Positions 8,573 through 16,118 of a stretch of 64,000 bases of DNA are shown here, in pieces. Every line of letters starts with the position of its first letter. The first letter of the stretch is position 1. Under the pieces are notes generated by a model, which was not told the origin of the DNA, searched no databases, and was given only the letters and a program-made list of their open reading frames with translations. The translations under genes were made by a program, and so were the position numbers. Source of the DNA: Sphingobacteriales bacterium UTBCD1. Its GTDB lineage: Bacteria; Bacteroidota; Bacteroidia; Chitinophagales; Chitinophagaceae. Where the stretch lies: contig MWTC01000052.1 of assembly GCA_002066995.1 (NCBI GenBank), positions 164,925 through 228,924 of the forward strand, given 5' to 3'.

Positions 8573-9619
8573 TCAACTTTCGATAATATGCCTGATCTCT
8601 CTTTGTTTGGTAACGAACTCATTAGAGTAGATCCGGAGCAGCAGCATAAATAAAGATATCAGCAGCGGGCCGAAAATAAGCCCGATAAATCCAAAAAGAT
8701 TCAATCCTACAATTACTCCGAAAACAGTTACCAGGGGATGAACGTTTCCGATACGCTTCAGCATGGTAAATCGCATCACATTATCTACGGTGCCTATAAT
8801 ACCAAAACCATATATCAGCATTACAATACCCTGCCAGTTCTGATCCCGGGCAAAAAATATTATAGCAAGCGGAACATACGCCAGTGCTGCTCCAACTACC
8901 GGCAACATACCGGCAATCCAGGTAACTCCGAACCAGAAGAAAGGTTCTTTCACACCCAGGACAAGGTATCCCAATAATCCCACGATTGCCTGTGCCAGCG
9001 CCACTACCGGAATTCCTACGGCGTTTGATACTACCATCAAATTTACTTCTTTACCCAAGCGGTTAACGTTCTCATCTTTCAGCGGGATGTATTCATATAA
9101 AGCATCTTCCATTTTCCTGCCATTCACCAGCATGAAATAAAGAATAAAATAGATAAAGAAAATTGTTGTGACGGTATTAAATGTAGCTCCAAGAATTTTC
9201 GGGAGGCTTTGAGCAATGGATTCGCCCATCTTGTTGATGTTTTCATCACTCAGGATCGTGATATCAAAACGGTGCTCTGCATTGTGAACGACTTTTTTCA
9301 AGGCCTCCACCAGGTCTGATGAATGTTGAATTGCATAACTGACCTTGGAAGAGAGTAAGTTTGCCAATAATCCGACTGGCAAGAGGATGATTATGATTGA
9401 AGCAAGCATCAGGAGGACTGCTGTTATCACTTTTCCCCATTTTCTTTTTTCTGTCAGGTAAAACATAACCCGGTGCAGTAAAACATATAAAGTGATGGCT
9501 CCGAGCAATGCCGGTAAAAAAGAGTACAATTGGAAAAACAATACTAGTGCCAGCAGCAGGATGAGAATGATAAAAAATACCTGCCGGACCCGGTTTTGAT
9601 CAAGTACATTATTGCTCAT
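8573..9619 (-). CDS. AI-2E family transporter (TqsA/YdiK/PerM-like permease)
   Basis: The 348-residue polytopic membrane protein has seven to eight predicted hydrophobic segments. The family pattern is visible: two early helices, an extended soluble stretch around 100-150, FFIYFILYFMLVNGRKME, and the C-terminal GFIGLIFGPLLISLFMLLLRIY block. The family name reflects an early link with autoinducer-2 export, but several members are Na+/H+ antiporters or have other roles, so substrate is not claimed. It lies 27 bases downstream of the MATE gene on the same strand and the two may be cotranscribed. Confidence 0.87.
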   Translation of the reverse strand: MSNNVLDQNRVRQVFFIILILLLALVLFFQLYSFLPALLGAITLYVLLHRVMFYLTEKRKWGKVITAVLLMLASIIIILLPVGLLANLLSSKVSYAIQHSSDLVEALKKVVHNAEHRFDITILSDENINKMGESIAQSLPKILGATFNTVTTIFFIYFILYFMLVNGRKMEDALYEYIPLKDENVNRLGKEVNLMVVSNAVGIPVVALAQAIVGLLGYLVLGVKEPFFWFGVTWIAGMLPVVGAALAYVPLAIIFFARDQNWQGIVMLIYGFGIIGTVDNVMRFTMLKRIGNVHPLVTVFGVIVGLNLFGFIGLIFGPLLISLFMLLLRIYSNEFVTKQREIRHIIES

Positions 9620-9646
9620 AAATAGAAAAAATCTTATCTAAAGGTA

Positions 9647-11071
9647 TCATATCTTCACTTTCTTCCATTTGCCTTTTTTAAAATATATCCAGGCTGCAAC
9701 GGCACTTAGTGTTTCGGCATCTGGGATACAAATAAAAATACCTTCAATCCCTGTTCGAAACTCCTGCACCAGTAAATAGGCTAATGGTACCTGAAACAAC
9801 CAGAATGAAAAGAAACTGATCCATGTCGGGGTTTTAGTATCTCCTGCACCATTTAATGCCTGCATCATCACCATTCCGATACCATAAAATATATAACCCA
9901 GGCCAATGATGGTTAATGCTTGAGCACCGACCTGCCGCACAGTATCTTCTTTTGTAAAAATACTTATGATGGGAGATGCAAAGAATACGAACGACAACAT
10001 GACTGCAGTCATGAAAACAGCATTGTATTTGGCTGTGAGCATAACGCTTTTAACAGCACGATCCGGTTGATTGGCGCCAAGGTTTTGGCCTACCAAAGTT
10101 GCCGCAGCATTACTTAAACCCCATGCGGGCAAAATGAAGAATACAACATTTCGGATAGCAATCTGGTAGCCAGCTGATGCCGTGGTGCCTCCTGTTTCTG
10201 CTACCAGTCTTGATAAAACAATCCAGCTTCCCGATGCAATCAAAAATTGAAATGTAGCAGGCCATGCTATTTGCACCAATGTCTTCATGACCTTAATATC
10301 AGTTTTGAAATGTTCTTTTCGCAAGCTGATGCTGCTTTTTCCGCCAAACAAACTCCGGCATTGATACAGAACGCCCATTCCTCTTCCGATAGTAGTAGCA
10401 ATAGCGGCACCTTCCAATCCAAAGCCCTTCCACGGCCCAATGCCATAAATAAATATCGGGCATAAAATAATATTCAGGAGACTTGCCAGCCATAAACTTC
10501 GCATGGCCATAGCAGCATCTCCTGCGCCACGAAAGATTCCATTGATTAAAAAAAGCAAAAGAACGGTCAAACTTCCGCCCATCATGATGCGGGTGAAACC
10601 GGATCCTTCCTTCACCACATCTTCATGGGCTCCCATGATCCGCAAAATATCCGGCGCAAAAATAACTCCTGTTATGCTGAGAATTACAGATACAATCAGC
10701 GCCATGATCAATGATTGCATCCCCGCATGAGCAGCAGCTTCTTTATTTTTTTCACCTGTTCTTCTTGCTACCATCGCTGTAGCTGCAGTACTTAATCCGA
10801 TTGCGACAGAATAAACAATGGTGATCACCGACTCGGTAAGCCCTACCGTTTGAATAGCTGAGCTGCTGTTTGGGAGGTGTCCGATAAAAAAAATATCCAC
10901 TACGGCAAAAACGGATTCAAGACTCAATTCAAGGATCATGGGAATGGCCAGTAAAATGATTGCGGTACGGATGCTTCCCTGCGTATAATCATGTTCACCT
11001 CCGCGGAGAGATTGTTTTATTAATGAAATAAAACGAGATAGTTTACCGGTATGTATATTGCTTGGGGGCAT
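9647..11071 (-). CDS. MATE family efflux transporter
   Basis: The protein has 474 residues and twelve expected membrane helices arranged as two homologous halves. Family features include AIPMILELSLESVFAVVDIFFIG near the N terminus, GLSTAATAMVARRTGEK, FRGAGDAAMAMRSLW, and in the second half GLSNAAATLVGQNLGANQPDRA and ALNGAGDTKTPTW. MATE proteins export cationic drugs or metabolites using Na+ or H+ gradients; the substrate is not evident. A hydrophilic 45-residue N-terminal extension containing GGEHDYTQG precedes the first helix. Confidence 0.92.
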   Translation of the reverse strand: MPPSNIHTGKLSRFISLIKQSLRGGEHDYTQGSIRTAIILLAIPMILELSLESVFAVVDIFFIGHLPNSSSAIQTVGLTESVITIVYSVAIGLSTAATAMVARRTGEKNKEAAAHAGMQSLIMALIVSVILSITGVIFAPDILRIMGAHEDVVKEGSGFTRIMMGGSLTVLLLFLINGIFRGAGDAAMAMRSLWLASLLNIILCPIFIYGIGPWKGFGLEGAAIATTIGRGMGVLYQCRSLFGGKSSISLRKEHFKTDIKVMKTLVQIAWPATFQFLIASGSWIVLSRLVAETGGTTASAGYQIAIRNVVFFILPAWGLSNAAATLVGQNLGANQPDRAVKSVMLTAKYNAVFMTAVMLSFVFFASPIISIFTKEDTVRQVGAQALTIIGLGYIFYGIGMVMMQALNGAGDTKTPTWISFFSFWLFQVPLAYLLVQEFRTGIEGIFICIPDAETLSAVAAWIYFKKGKWKKVKI

Positions 11072-11225
11072 ACAGAAAATTAAAAATTTTGAAGAATGAA
11101 AAAAGATAGCAGAAAAAAAATTCTGGTATCCGCATTGAAAAATTTAGCTCTTTATTATTAGGGGTTGAGCGAGCCTTAGCACATGATCATATTCGTAAAT
11201 TGTAGGAGGCAAATATAGGTAAACT

Positions 11226-11906
11226 TTATTCTGCAACACACAGAACAGACAAATATTGATGAATGTAGCTTTCCTTTTGCTTGCGGCGGTATTGAAGGAT
11301 GAATCGGGGATGAGGCAGGGGAATGATGGTTTTAAAAAAATGATATTCCCCGTTCAGAGTGGTGAAGAAATCAAAATTCTTTGCCCCGCCAATGCAAATA
11401 CAATAGTCTGTTTTGAAACCGAAAGAAAGTTGTTTTTGAATACTTGCAATAATAAATGGCTTTGTTGCTGCCATTAATTTTTTATCATCATAATAATTCA
11501 GGTTTACGCCATCCTTTATAAATCCCAACGGACTAATGGCAGAAATAAAATAATCCCTGTAAAATTTTTTTACCCCGCCATATTGTTCAATTACTTCGTA
11601 AATAAATTCAGCAGATAGTTCCGATTGTTGCCTGAATGTATGATCAATGCCGCAATATTCTTGCAGTTGTTTTGGTGCGGTGAAGTTGATGCCTGTGATC
11701 CCGGCGCCGAAACGACCTGGATTAATACCAAAAATTAAGCGCCTGGAATGAAAGTCGTTATAATATTTTTTAAAAAAATGTTCCATTACCTTTATCACAG
11801 CATTATCCCGCTGCGGGTATAAAATGTTTACTCCTTTTGGTAAATGCTTTGGCGGCTGAAGCGTTTGGTAAAACCGGATAAGCTGTTTATCAATGGTAGT
11901 GGCCAT
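11226..11906 (-). CDS. SMUG2-like uracil-DNA glycosylase family protein
   Basis: The protein has about 226 residues from the ATG at 11906. It shows the uracil-DNA glycosylase fold motifs in the form seen in the SMUG2 (DUF4918) group: FGINPGRFGAGITGINFT for motif 1, and IPLPHPRFI for the leucine-loop/His motif 2. YFISAISPLGFIK and CICIGGAKN are other family blocks. The enzyme would excise uracil or oxidised pyrimidines from DNA to start base excision repair. An upstream in-frame start would add 23 residues but overlap the preceding Smr gene (ends 11929); the internal ATG avoids this and begins at the start of the homologous region. Confidence 0.83.
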   Translation of the reverse strand: MATTIDKQLIRFYQTLQPPKHLPKGVNILYPQRDNAVIKVMEHFFKKYYNDFHSRRLIFGINPGRFGAGITGINFTAPKQLQEYCGIDHTFRQQSELSAEFIYEVIEQYGGVKKFYRDYFISAISPLGFIKDGVNLNYYDDKKLMAATKPFIIASIQKQLSFGFKTDYCICIGGAKNFDFFTTLNGEYHFFKTIIPLPHPRFILQYRRKQKESYIHQYLSVLCVAE

Positions 11907-11928
11907 GGCAATGAATTGGAGGGATTGA

Positions 11929-12183
11929 TTAAAATTTAAAATATACAAACAGTCTTCCGAAATTTTTGCTATCATTTTCGATGCGGTGATATAAAGGCTT
12001 AATATGGGGTTGCTGTAAAAAACGCTCCACTTTTTTTCTGAGTTGCCCGCTGCCTTTACCCGGAATGATTTCGATTTCTTTTATTTTTTTATCAATTGCT
12101 TCTTCAAAAGCATCCTGTAATGCCCGGTCAATCGCTTTGCTGTCATTAAAGATGTCGTGAAGGTCCACTTTGACTCGGGCCAT
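11929..12183 (-). CDS. Small Smr domain protein
   Basis: The protein has only 84 residues and is essentially a stand-alone Smr domain: VDLHDI at about 6-11 supplies the conserved Asp-Leu-His, and EIIPGKGSGQLRKKVERFLQQ is the conserved Gly-rich loop and following helix. Smr domains are found at the C terminus of MutS2 and as free nicking endonuclease or RNA-cleaving modules. Here the domain stands alone, upstream of the uracil glycosylase gene, which is consistent with a nucleic acid repair role but does not prove it. Confidence 0.82.
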   Translation of the reverse strand: MARVKVDLHDIFNDSKAIDRALQDAFEEAIDKKIKEIEIIPGKGSGQLRKKVERFLQQPHIKPLYHRIENDSKNFGRLFVYFKF

Positions 12184-12346
12184 AGTATTATTTTATTGAG
12201 GGTGTAAGTTACTGATTGAAATTTCCGGATACTTCATTTTGACTACGGGAAAAATTAAAAATACTGCCCATTCGTAAGAAAGGGGTAAGGGCAAATGATT
12301 GTTTTTATTTTTTTAAAACAGAGTTTTTAAAAAAGCTGAATATCCC

Positions 12347-12354
12347 TATTTTTG
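12347..12354 (+). promoter_or_regulatory. Possible -7 element for tRNA-Asn
   Basis: TATTTTTG fits the Bacteroidota -7 consensus TAnnTTTG and lies 58 bases upstream of the tRNA gene. No convincing TTTG lies 19-21 bases further upstream, so the call is weak. Confidence 0.35.
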
Positions 12355-12412
12355 CAGCCCTGCGGATTGACATTACTTTAATGTATAACTGGCCGGCAGG
12401 TTTAAAAAAGAT

Positions 12413-12486
12413 TCCTCAGTAGCTCAGCTGGTTAGAGCATCTGACTGTTAATCAGAGGGTCACTGGTTCAAGTCCAGTCTGAGGAG
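12413..12486 (+). tRNA. tRNA-Asn (GTT)
   Basis: The cloverleaf is complete over 74 bases. The acceptor arms TCCTCAG (12413-12419) and CTGAGGA (12479-12485) pair perfectly, with G as discriminator at 12486. The D arm reads AGCTCAGCTGGTTAGAGC, the anticodon stem is TCTGA/TCAGA with loop CTGTTAA and anticodon GTT at 12447-12449, and the T arm is CTGGTTCAAGTCCAG. No CCA is encoded. The 3' part from 12442 on is duplicated at 19014-19059 because an integrative element has inserted into it; the gene at this end is intact. Confidence 0.97.
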
Positions 12487-12487
12487 C
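12442..12487 (+). repeat. attL: 46 bp direct repeat inside tRNA-Asn
   Basis: From the T before the anticodon loop to the C after the discriminator, 46 bases are identical to 19014-19059. The flanking bases differ at both ends (C versus A on the left, A versus T on the right). Tyrosine recombinases commonly use this part of tRNA genes as attachment site and restore the gene. Confidence 0.95.
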
Positions 12488-12813
12488 AACTAATTATCAA
12501 GTAGTTATAAAAATATAGCTACTTTTTATTTTATCACTCCGACACATTTCCGACACAAAGGACATATTACAGTTGATTTTTAACCTTTTTGGGGCTTTTT
12601 TTAATGAAGTAATCCGGCTATCGTAAACTTAACATTGCCCTTTTAATTTCGTGGCAAAAAGTAACTATCAATTCAAAGGCTTTTATTCACAAGTGTTTAC
12701 GTTGTATTGATATTTTCAAGGTACAATATCATTCAGAAAATTCACTTTTGAGGGATTAAACAGCTTTACTTTCCGGTCCGGGAAATAGGAAACATTCCGT
12801 TTGGGTAAAATCA
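12487..12813. other. Left non-coding end of the integrative element
   Basis: About 325 bases with no convincing gene. They hold the terminator-like hairpin at 12499-12530, a direct repeat CCGACACA at 12539-12546 and 12550-12557 (11 bases apart, one helical turn, a possible recombinase or excisionase site), and one GGAAAC at 12788-12793. The rest is AT-rich without a recognisable signal. Confidence 0.5.
12499..12530 (+). terminator. Terminator-like hairpin just inside attL
   Basis: AAGTAGTTATA (12499-12509) pairs with TATAGCTACTT (12514-12524) over eleven positions with one G-T pair and a 4-base AAAA loop, followed by a T-rich tail. It lies 12 bases after the tRNA and probably stops tRNA transcription from entering the element. 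Confidence 0.7.
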
Positions 12814-13101
12814 TTAAATCTTTACAAGTGTTCCATCAGGCAATTTAAAATAGGTTATTTCTTTTGGAGGGGTTATATCACTTATTTCAGTTCTGCTCAA
12901 CTTAGGTATCACAAACTCCATAAGATACAAAATAGCTTTTACGTACTCACTACCTGTAAGGTTAGACAATTCTGTTTTAAAGCGGTCCGTTTGCATATCC
13001 AAAACAGATTGAATATACTGCCTTTGTACCGTTGTCAGCTTGTTTGGTGTTCCCTTTGCACGTCCGCCGAATTTCTTTCCGGTAGTGTTTGCCATAGTCA
13101 T
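12814..13101 (-). CDS. Small basic element protein with GRAKGTPNK motif
   Basis: The protein has 95 residues. It begins with a short basic segment, KKFGGRAKGTPNKLT, of the type GRPKGxPNK, which is seen at the N terminus of many small phage and mobile-element proteins and resembles an AT-hook. The remainder is predicted helical (TVQRQYIQSVLDMQTDRF and YVKAILYLMEFVIPKL). It ends with a short FKLPDGTLVKI strand. DNA binding is inference from the basic motif. It is the last gene of the element's operon, only 6 bases behind the primase-like gene, so it is probably cotranscribed with the replication genes. I do not recognise a specific function. Confidence 0.7.
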   Translation of the reverse strand: MTMANTTGKKFGGRAKGTPNKLTTVQRQYIQSVLDMQTDRFKTELSNLTGSEYVKAILYLMEFVIPKLSRTEISDITPPKEITYFKLPDGTLVKI

Positions 13102-13107
13102 ACTAAT

Positions 13108-14472
13108 TTAAACTATTTTAGAATGTGAGATTACTCTGATTTTATCCCTCACTTCCCTAAGCCTATTAAGGTAAGGTAAAAATGTTCTGTTTCCGTTGTT
13201 CGCTTTGACGGTGGCAAAGTGGCTTTCAATGAATAGGGAACAATCCGTTATTGTGCTGTAAGGGTTCAGCTTTACGGACCGGGTAGGCAATTCAATATTT
13301 GCAAAGTAGTTTTCAAGTTCGGTAATATCCTGCTCCCAGCTTTCGGAATTTGGCTGTTCGGGCTTATCAAAATAATAAACCGGACCGGGCTGCTCAAATG
13401 TTTTCCCCTCAACCAACGATTGACCGCCTGCCTGCCCGGTAAGCATTGCTGTGGGTGTTCCTGTGACTTTGGGTTGAGGTATTGTAAAGTCTTTGTAATT
13501 GAATTTTATTAAATAGTCGGCAAGGTCAAATTGCTGTTCCCTTTCGGCTCCGGTCGCTTTTTGCTCCAACAAATCGGAAACGATAAAATTTGCAAGATGT
13601 GAGAATTCCTTTGCCTTGCTGCTCCATATTTCAAACGCTGTGGGTTTACCCTCAATCATTGGTTTTGATAGGTCGGGAAATAGTATAACTGTCCGCCCCT
13701 TTAGTATGCTGCATTTATCAATATTCAATCCATGCAAACCACTACTGGCAACCCAAATAAACTGGGGCAAATAAACGCTGGCAATTACAGCCGTTTTTTC
13801 GCTTTCAACTATGGCAATGGGTTTTGTTTTATCAATTAGTAAGTGTTCGCCAAAAAAGCATTGTTTTAAGCTAAATTCAGGCTGCTTAATTAGTTTGTGA
13901 GCAAATGTAAATTCCTCTTGTCTTTTGCCTGTGGTGGGGCTGTAAAGCATTATTTTGCCCGTTCTTACTTTGCCCTGTGTATCTATTTGCCAAAATACGG
14001 TTGCACCGCTCCAATGTTTTGATGTTCCAATAAAATAACGGCTAACTAATTCGCCGGCAACCTCAACCCCGAACAGGTTAATAAGGAACTTTACAAAGTT
14101 GTTTGATTCGTGTGCTTTCAGGCTGGCTTTAAATACCTCAACGGGAATGAATGAAACGGGCTGCGGTTGAGGTGTAACAGGTCGGGGCTTGCCTGCCTGT
14201 CCGGTAGGCAGGTATGCTTTGGGCTGTGGTGTATCAAATGAAATAATACCTGCCCTGTATTTATCGGGGTTATCCTGAAAGTATTGTTTCGGGGTGTAAT
14301 GGTAACCGCAACTATTTTCCCGGTTGCACCTGCCAACGCTGGGGTGTATGTATTCGCCTGTTTCTCTGTCAATATAACGAACAAATGTTTTTTCCCTTCG
14401 CCGGCAACGGGGGCAAGGGTAACGAGTATTCATTCCCCTGTATGGTTCAAGTATGTATCTGTAACCCTTCAT
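13108..14472 (-). CDS. Zinc-finger/Toprim primase-like protein (DUF6371 type)
   Basis: From the ATG at 14472 the protein has 454 residues. It opens with a zinc-binding segment (CPRC near 20-23, then a Cys pair in GRCNRENSCGYHY), as in CHC2-type primases and the PG0870/DUF6371 group. A Toprim-like core follows: IAIVESEKTAVIAS with the key Glu, and GRTVILFPDLSK with an Asp. An in-frame ATG at 14625 would add 51 residues, but that extension overlaps the RepA gene by 77 bases, is proline-rich and unlike the family, and covers an iteron-like cluster, so I prefer 14472. Two short LPTGQAG-type inserts are encoded by palindromic repeats at 14192-14212 and near 13426-13445. Confidence 0.8.
   Translation of the reverse strand: MKGYRYILEPYRGMNTRYPCPRCRRREKTFVRYIDRETGEYIHPSVGRCNRENSCGYHYTPKQYFQDNPDKYRAGIISFDTPQPKAYLPTGQAGKPRPVTPQPQPVSFIPVEVFKASLKAHESNNFVKFLINLFGVEVAGELVSRYFIGTSKHWSGATVFWQIDTQGKVRTGKIMLYSPTTGKRQEEFTFAHKLIKQPEFSLKQCFFGEHLLIDKTKPIAIVESEKTAVIASVYLPQFIWVASSGLHGLNIDKCSILKGRTVILFPDLSKPMIEGKPTAFEIWSSKAKEFSHLANFIVSDLLEQKATGAEREQQFDLADYLIKFNYKDFTIPQPKVTGTPTAMLTGQAGGQSLVEGKTFEQPGPVYYFDKPEQPNSESWEQDITELENYFANIELPTRSVKLNPYSTITDCSLFIESHFATVKANNGNRTFLPYLNRLREVRDKIRVISHSKIV
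13426..13446. repeat. Degenerate copy of in-frame palindromic repeat
   Basis: CCTGCCTGCCCGGTAAGCA closely follows the left arm and centre of the palindrome at 14192-14212, but the right arm is eroded. It encodes LTGQAGG in the primase-like protein, in the same reading frame as the better copy. Confidence 0.5.
14192..14212. repeat. Palindromic repeat inside the primase-like gene
   Basis: CCTGCCT (14192-14198) and AGGCAGG (14206-14212) are perfect inverted arms around GTCCGGT. It is in frame and encodes LPTGQAG in a Pro/Gln-rich linker between the zinc-binding and Toprim parts. Such in-frame palindromes occur repeatedly in Bacteroidota proteins. Confidence 0.7.
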
Positions 14473-14486
14473 CGCATCAATTTTTC

Positions 14487-14590
14487 GTTTCCCGTTTCCT
14501 CTCACTAAGGGAATGGAAACAGGAAACAATATTTTAGAATGGTGTTTCCTATTTGTTTCCTTTGTTTCCTGTGGAAACGCTATCGGAAAC
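14487..14590. repeat. Iteron-like cluster of nine GGAAAC/GTTTCC motifs
   Basis: GTTTCC starts at 14487, 14494, 14544, 14555 and 14564; GGAAAC starts at 14515, 14522, 14573 and 14585. Nine copies in 104 bases is far above chance for a hexamer (about 0.05 expected on both strands). Two pairs have 7-base spacing. The cluster spans the junction between the helicase-type and primase-type genes, a natural place for a replication origin or an autoregulatory site. The role is inference. Confidence 0.6.
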
Positions 14591-15658
14591 GCTGCTATCC
14601 CAGCCATTTCTTTTTGCTTTTTCAAACAGTTTTGAAACGCTGCCTTTTGAATTATACCCTATGGCATTTGCAATTTGTTCGTAGCTGTACCCTTCATCTT
14701 TCAGTTCCTTCGCCTGCTCATATTTCGCTTTGCTATTATCAATATCAGCCCGCTTCGCCAATAGTTCAAATGGCATACGTTCACCTGTGTTTGAGAAAAC
14801 AAAGTTTTGTTCATCAAACTGCAATACATAGCTTTCCTTTTTGTAGCTGGCTGGCAAATAGTTTCCCTTCACAATACATAAATGCCTATTTAATGGGCTC
14901 ATCGGGTCGGCTCTTAATTCGATTACCAACCTCATTTTTGCCTCAAAACCTTGCCCGCTTAGCAAATTATTTTTGCTGGGCTCAAAATTTTCTGTCCGCT
15001 TTCCGGTGTGGTGCAAAAACAAAATCAAACATTCATGCTTTTGTGCTAATTCCTGAAAGGGGTGCAGGTAGGTTCTTATTCGCTGGGTGTCTTTTAAGTC
15101 GCTCCCGTAGGCATCAGCGAAACAGTCAATAATTACAAGGTCAGCAGGTTTATTGCTCAAACGCTTATCTACCTCATTGTATAAATCATCAGTACCAAAT
15201 ACAAACCGTAATCCCCTAAGTAATTCGGGTTTGTAGCCCTGCGCCTGTCTGGATAGTAAATAAGCAGTTTCACGCTCCAGGTCTTCAGTTGAAACATAAA
15301 TTACTGAACGATGCCTTGCATTTATCTGAAATTCCAAAAAGTGATTTTCGCCTGCAACAATGGCAACTGCTAATTGCCGCAATAATGAACTTTTTCCGGT
15401 ATCGGAGCTTCCGGCCAAACAGGCCAGCCCCGTTTGCTGTAAGAATGGGTAAACAAGGGTTGGTATTTCCTTAATTTCAGTAAGTAAAAGTTTTTCGCCT
15501 GTGGTTTCTGTTTCCGCTTGCTGAATTATTCCGTTTCTATGTTCCAGTATTTCGGCTGGTGTAATATTGCTTTCATTTCGGATATTGTATTTATCATATT
15601 CAAAATTTGGTGTAACTTTACCACCGTCTTTTATGTTATTTGGGGGTAAGTTATTCAT
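14549..15658 (-). CDS. RepA-like AAA ATPase (replicative helicase type)
   Basis: The protein has 369 residues and the RecA-fold core of the AAA_25/RepA group: Walker A GSSDTGKSS at 83-91, the Walker B-like DLVIIDCFADAYG with Asp178, and LFLHHTGK at about 214-220, which corresponds to the sensor/glutamine region. The C-terminal 60 residues look like a helix-turn-helix (EGYSYEQIANAIGYNSKGSVSKLFEKAKRNGW). Such proteins are hexameric 5'-3' helicases or loaders used by plasmids and integrative elements. The start overlaps the stop of the HTH gene by 4 bases (15655-15658), so the two are translationally coupled, and the primase-like gene follows. Confidence 0.87.
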   Translation of the reverse strand: MNNLPPNNIKDGGKVTPNFEYDKYNIRNESNITPAEILEHRNGIIQQAETETTGEKLLLTEIKEIPTLVYPFLQQTGLACLAGSSDTGKSSLLRQLAVAIVAGENHFLEFQINARHRSVIYVSTEDLERETAYLLSRQAQGYKPELLRGLRFVFGTDDLYNEVDKRLSNKPADLVIIDCFADAYGSDLKDTQRIRTYLHPFQELAQKHECLILFLHHTGKRTENFEPSKNNLLSGQGFEAKMRLVIELRADPMSPLNRHLCIVKGNYLPASYKKESYVLQFDEQNFVFSNTGERMPFELLAKRADIDNSKAKYEQAKELKDEGYSYEQIANAIGYNSKGSVSKLFEKAKRNGWDSSVSDSVSTGNKGNK

Positions 15659-16020
15659 AGCTTACCTCCTTTCTTTTTGTGGTTATTCAAATAGGCATCC
15701 GCCTCAGCTGCTGTTTCTGCCAATGTTTTTTTCCTGCCTTGCTTTAACCAGGCATCAATCTCGGATTTTAGAAACCTTAGCTTTTTACCGCCTTTATGTA
15801 CGGGAATAGTACCAGCGTTCACCCAGCCGTAAACGGTCGGCTTTGTGGGTTTGTCCGGGTGATACTGGCAAAGCTCTGTGAGGTTAAACCAACGGTCAGT
15901 TTCAGTTGGGTGTTCAGGTTGTGGCTTAATTTTCCACAACTCAATTTTTTCTACAACTTTATTAGCTACATCATTAATAAGGTCGTCAATGTTTCGTGTG
16001 CTTAATACTACATTTTGCAT
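15655..16020 (-). CDS. Excisionase-like helix-turn-helix protein
   Basis: The protein has 121 residues from the ATG at 16020; an ATG at 16041 would add seven. The central WFNLTELCQYHPDKPTKPTVYGWVNAGTIPVHKGGKKLRFLKSEIDAWL is a MerR/excisionase-type winged helix domain: recognition helix followed by a wing with the KKLRF strand. The C terminus is basic and helical. In Bacteroidota elements such genes sit immediately before the RepA-type ATPase and can act in excision or in transcription control. The TGA overlaps the ATG of the next gene. Confidence 0.85.
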   Translation of the reverse strand: MQNVVLSTRNIDDLINDVANKVVEKIELWKIKPQPEHPTETDRWFNLTELCQYHPDKPTKPTVYGWVNAGTIPVHKGGKKLRFLKSEIDAWLKQGRKKTLAETAAEADAYLNNHKKKGGKL

Positions 16021-16118
16021 AATCAAATAATTTGAATGCAATTTGTAGCAGTATTGAGCCAGGTAATTTTCAGGTAAAATACCTGATGCTTACCTCAGCA
16101 GTATCAAAGAAATATATT

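Noticed and set aside
14473..14625. Coding N-terminal extension of the primase-like protein
   Set aside because: It overlaps the RepA-like gene by 77 bases, contains the hexamer cluster and reads as a proline-rich stretch unlike the family.
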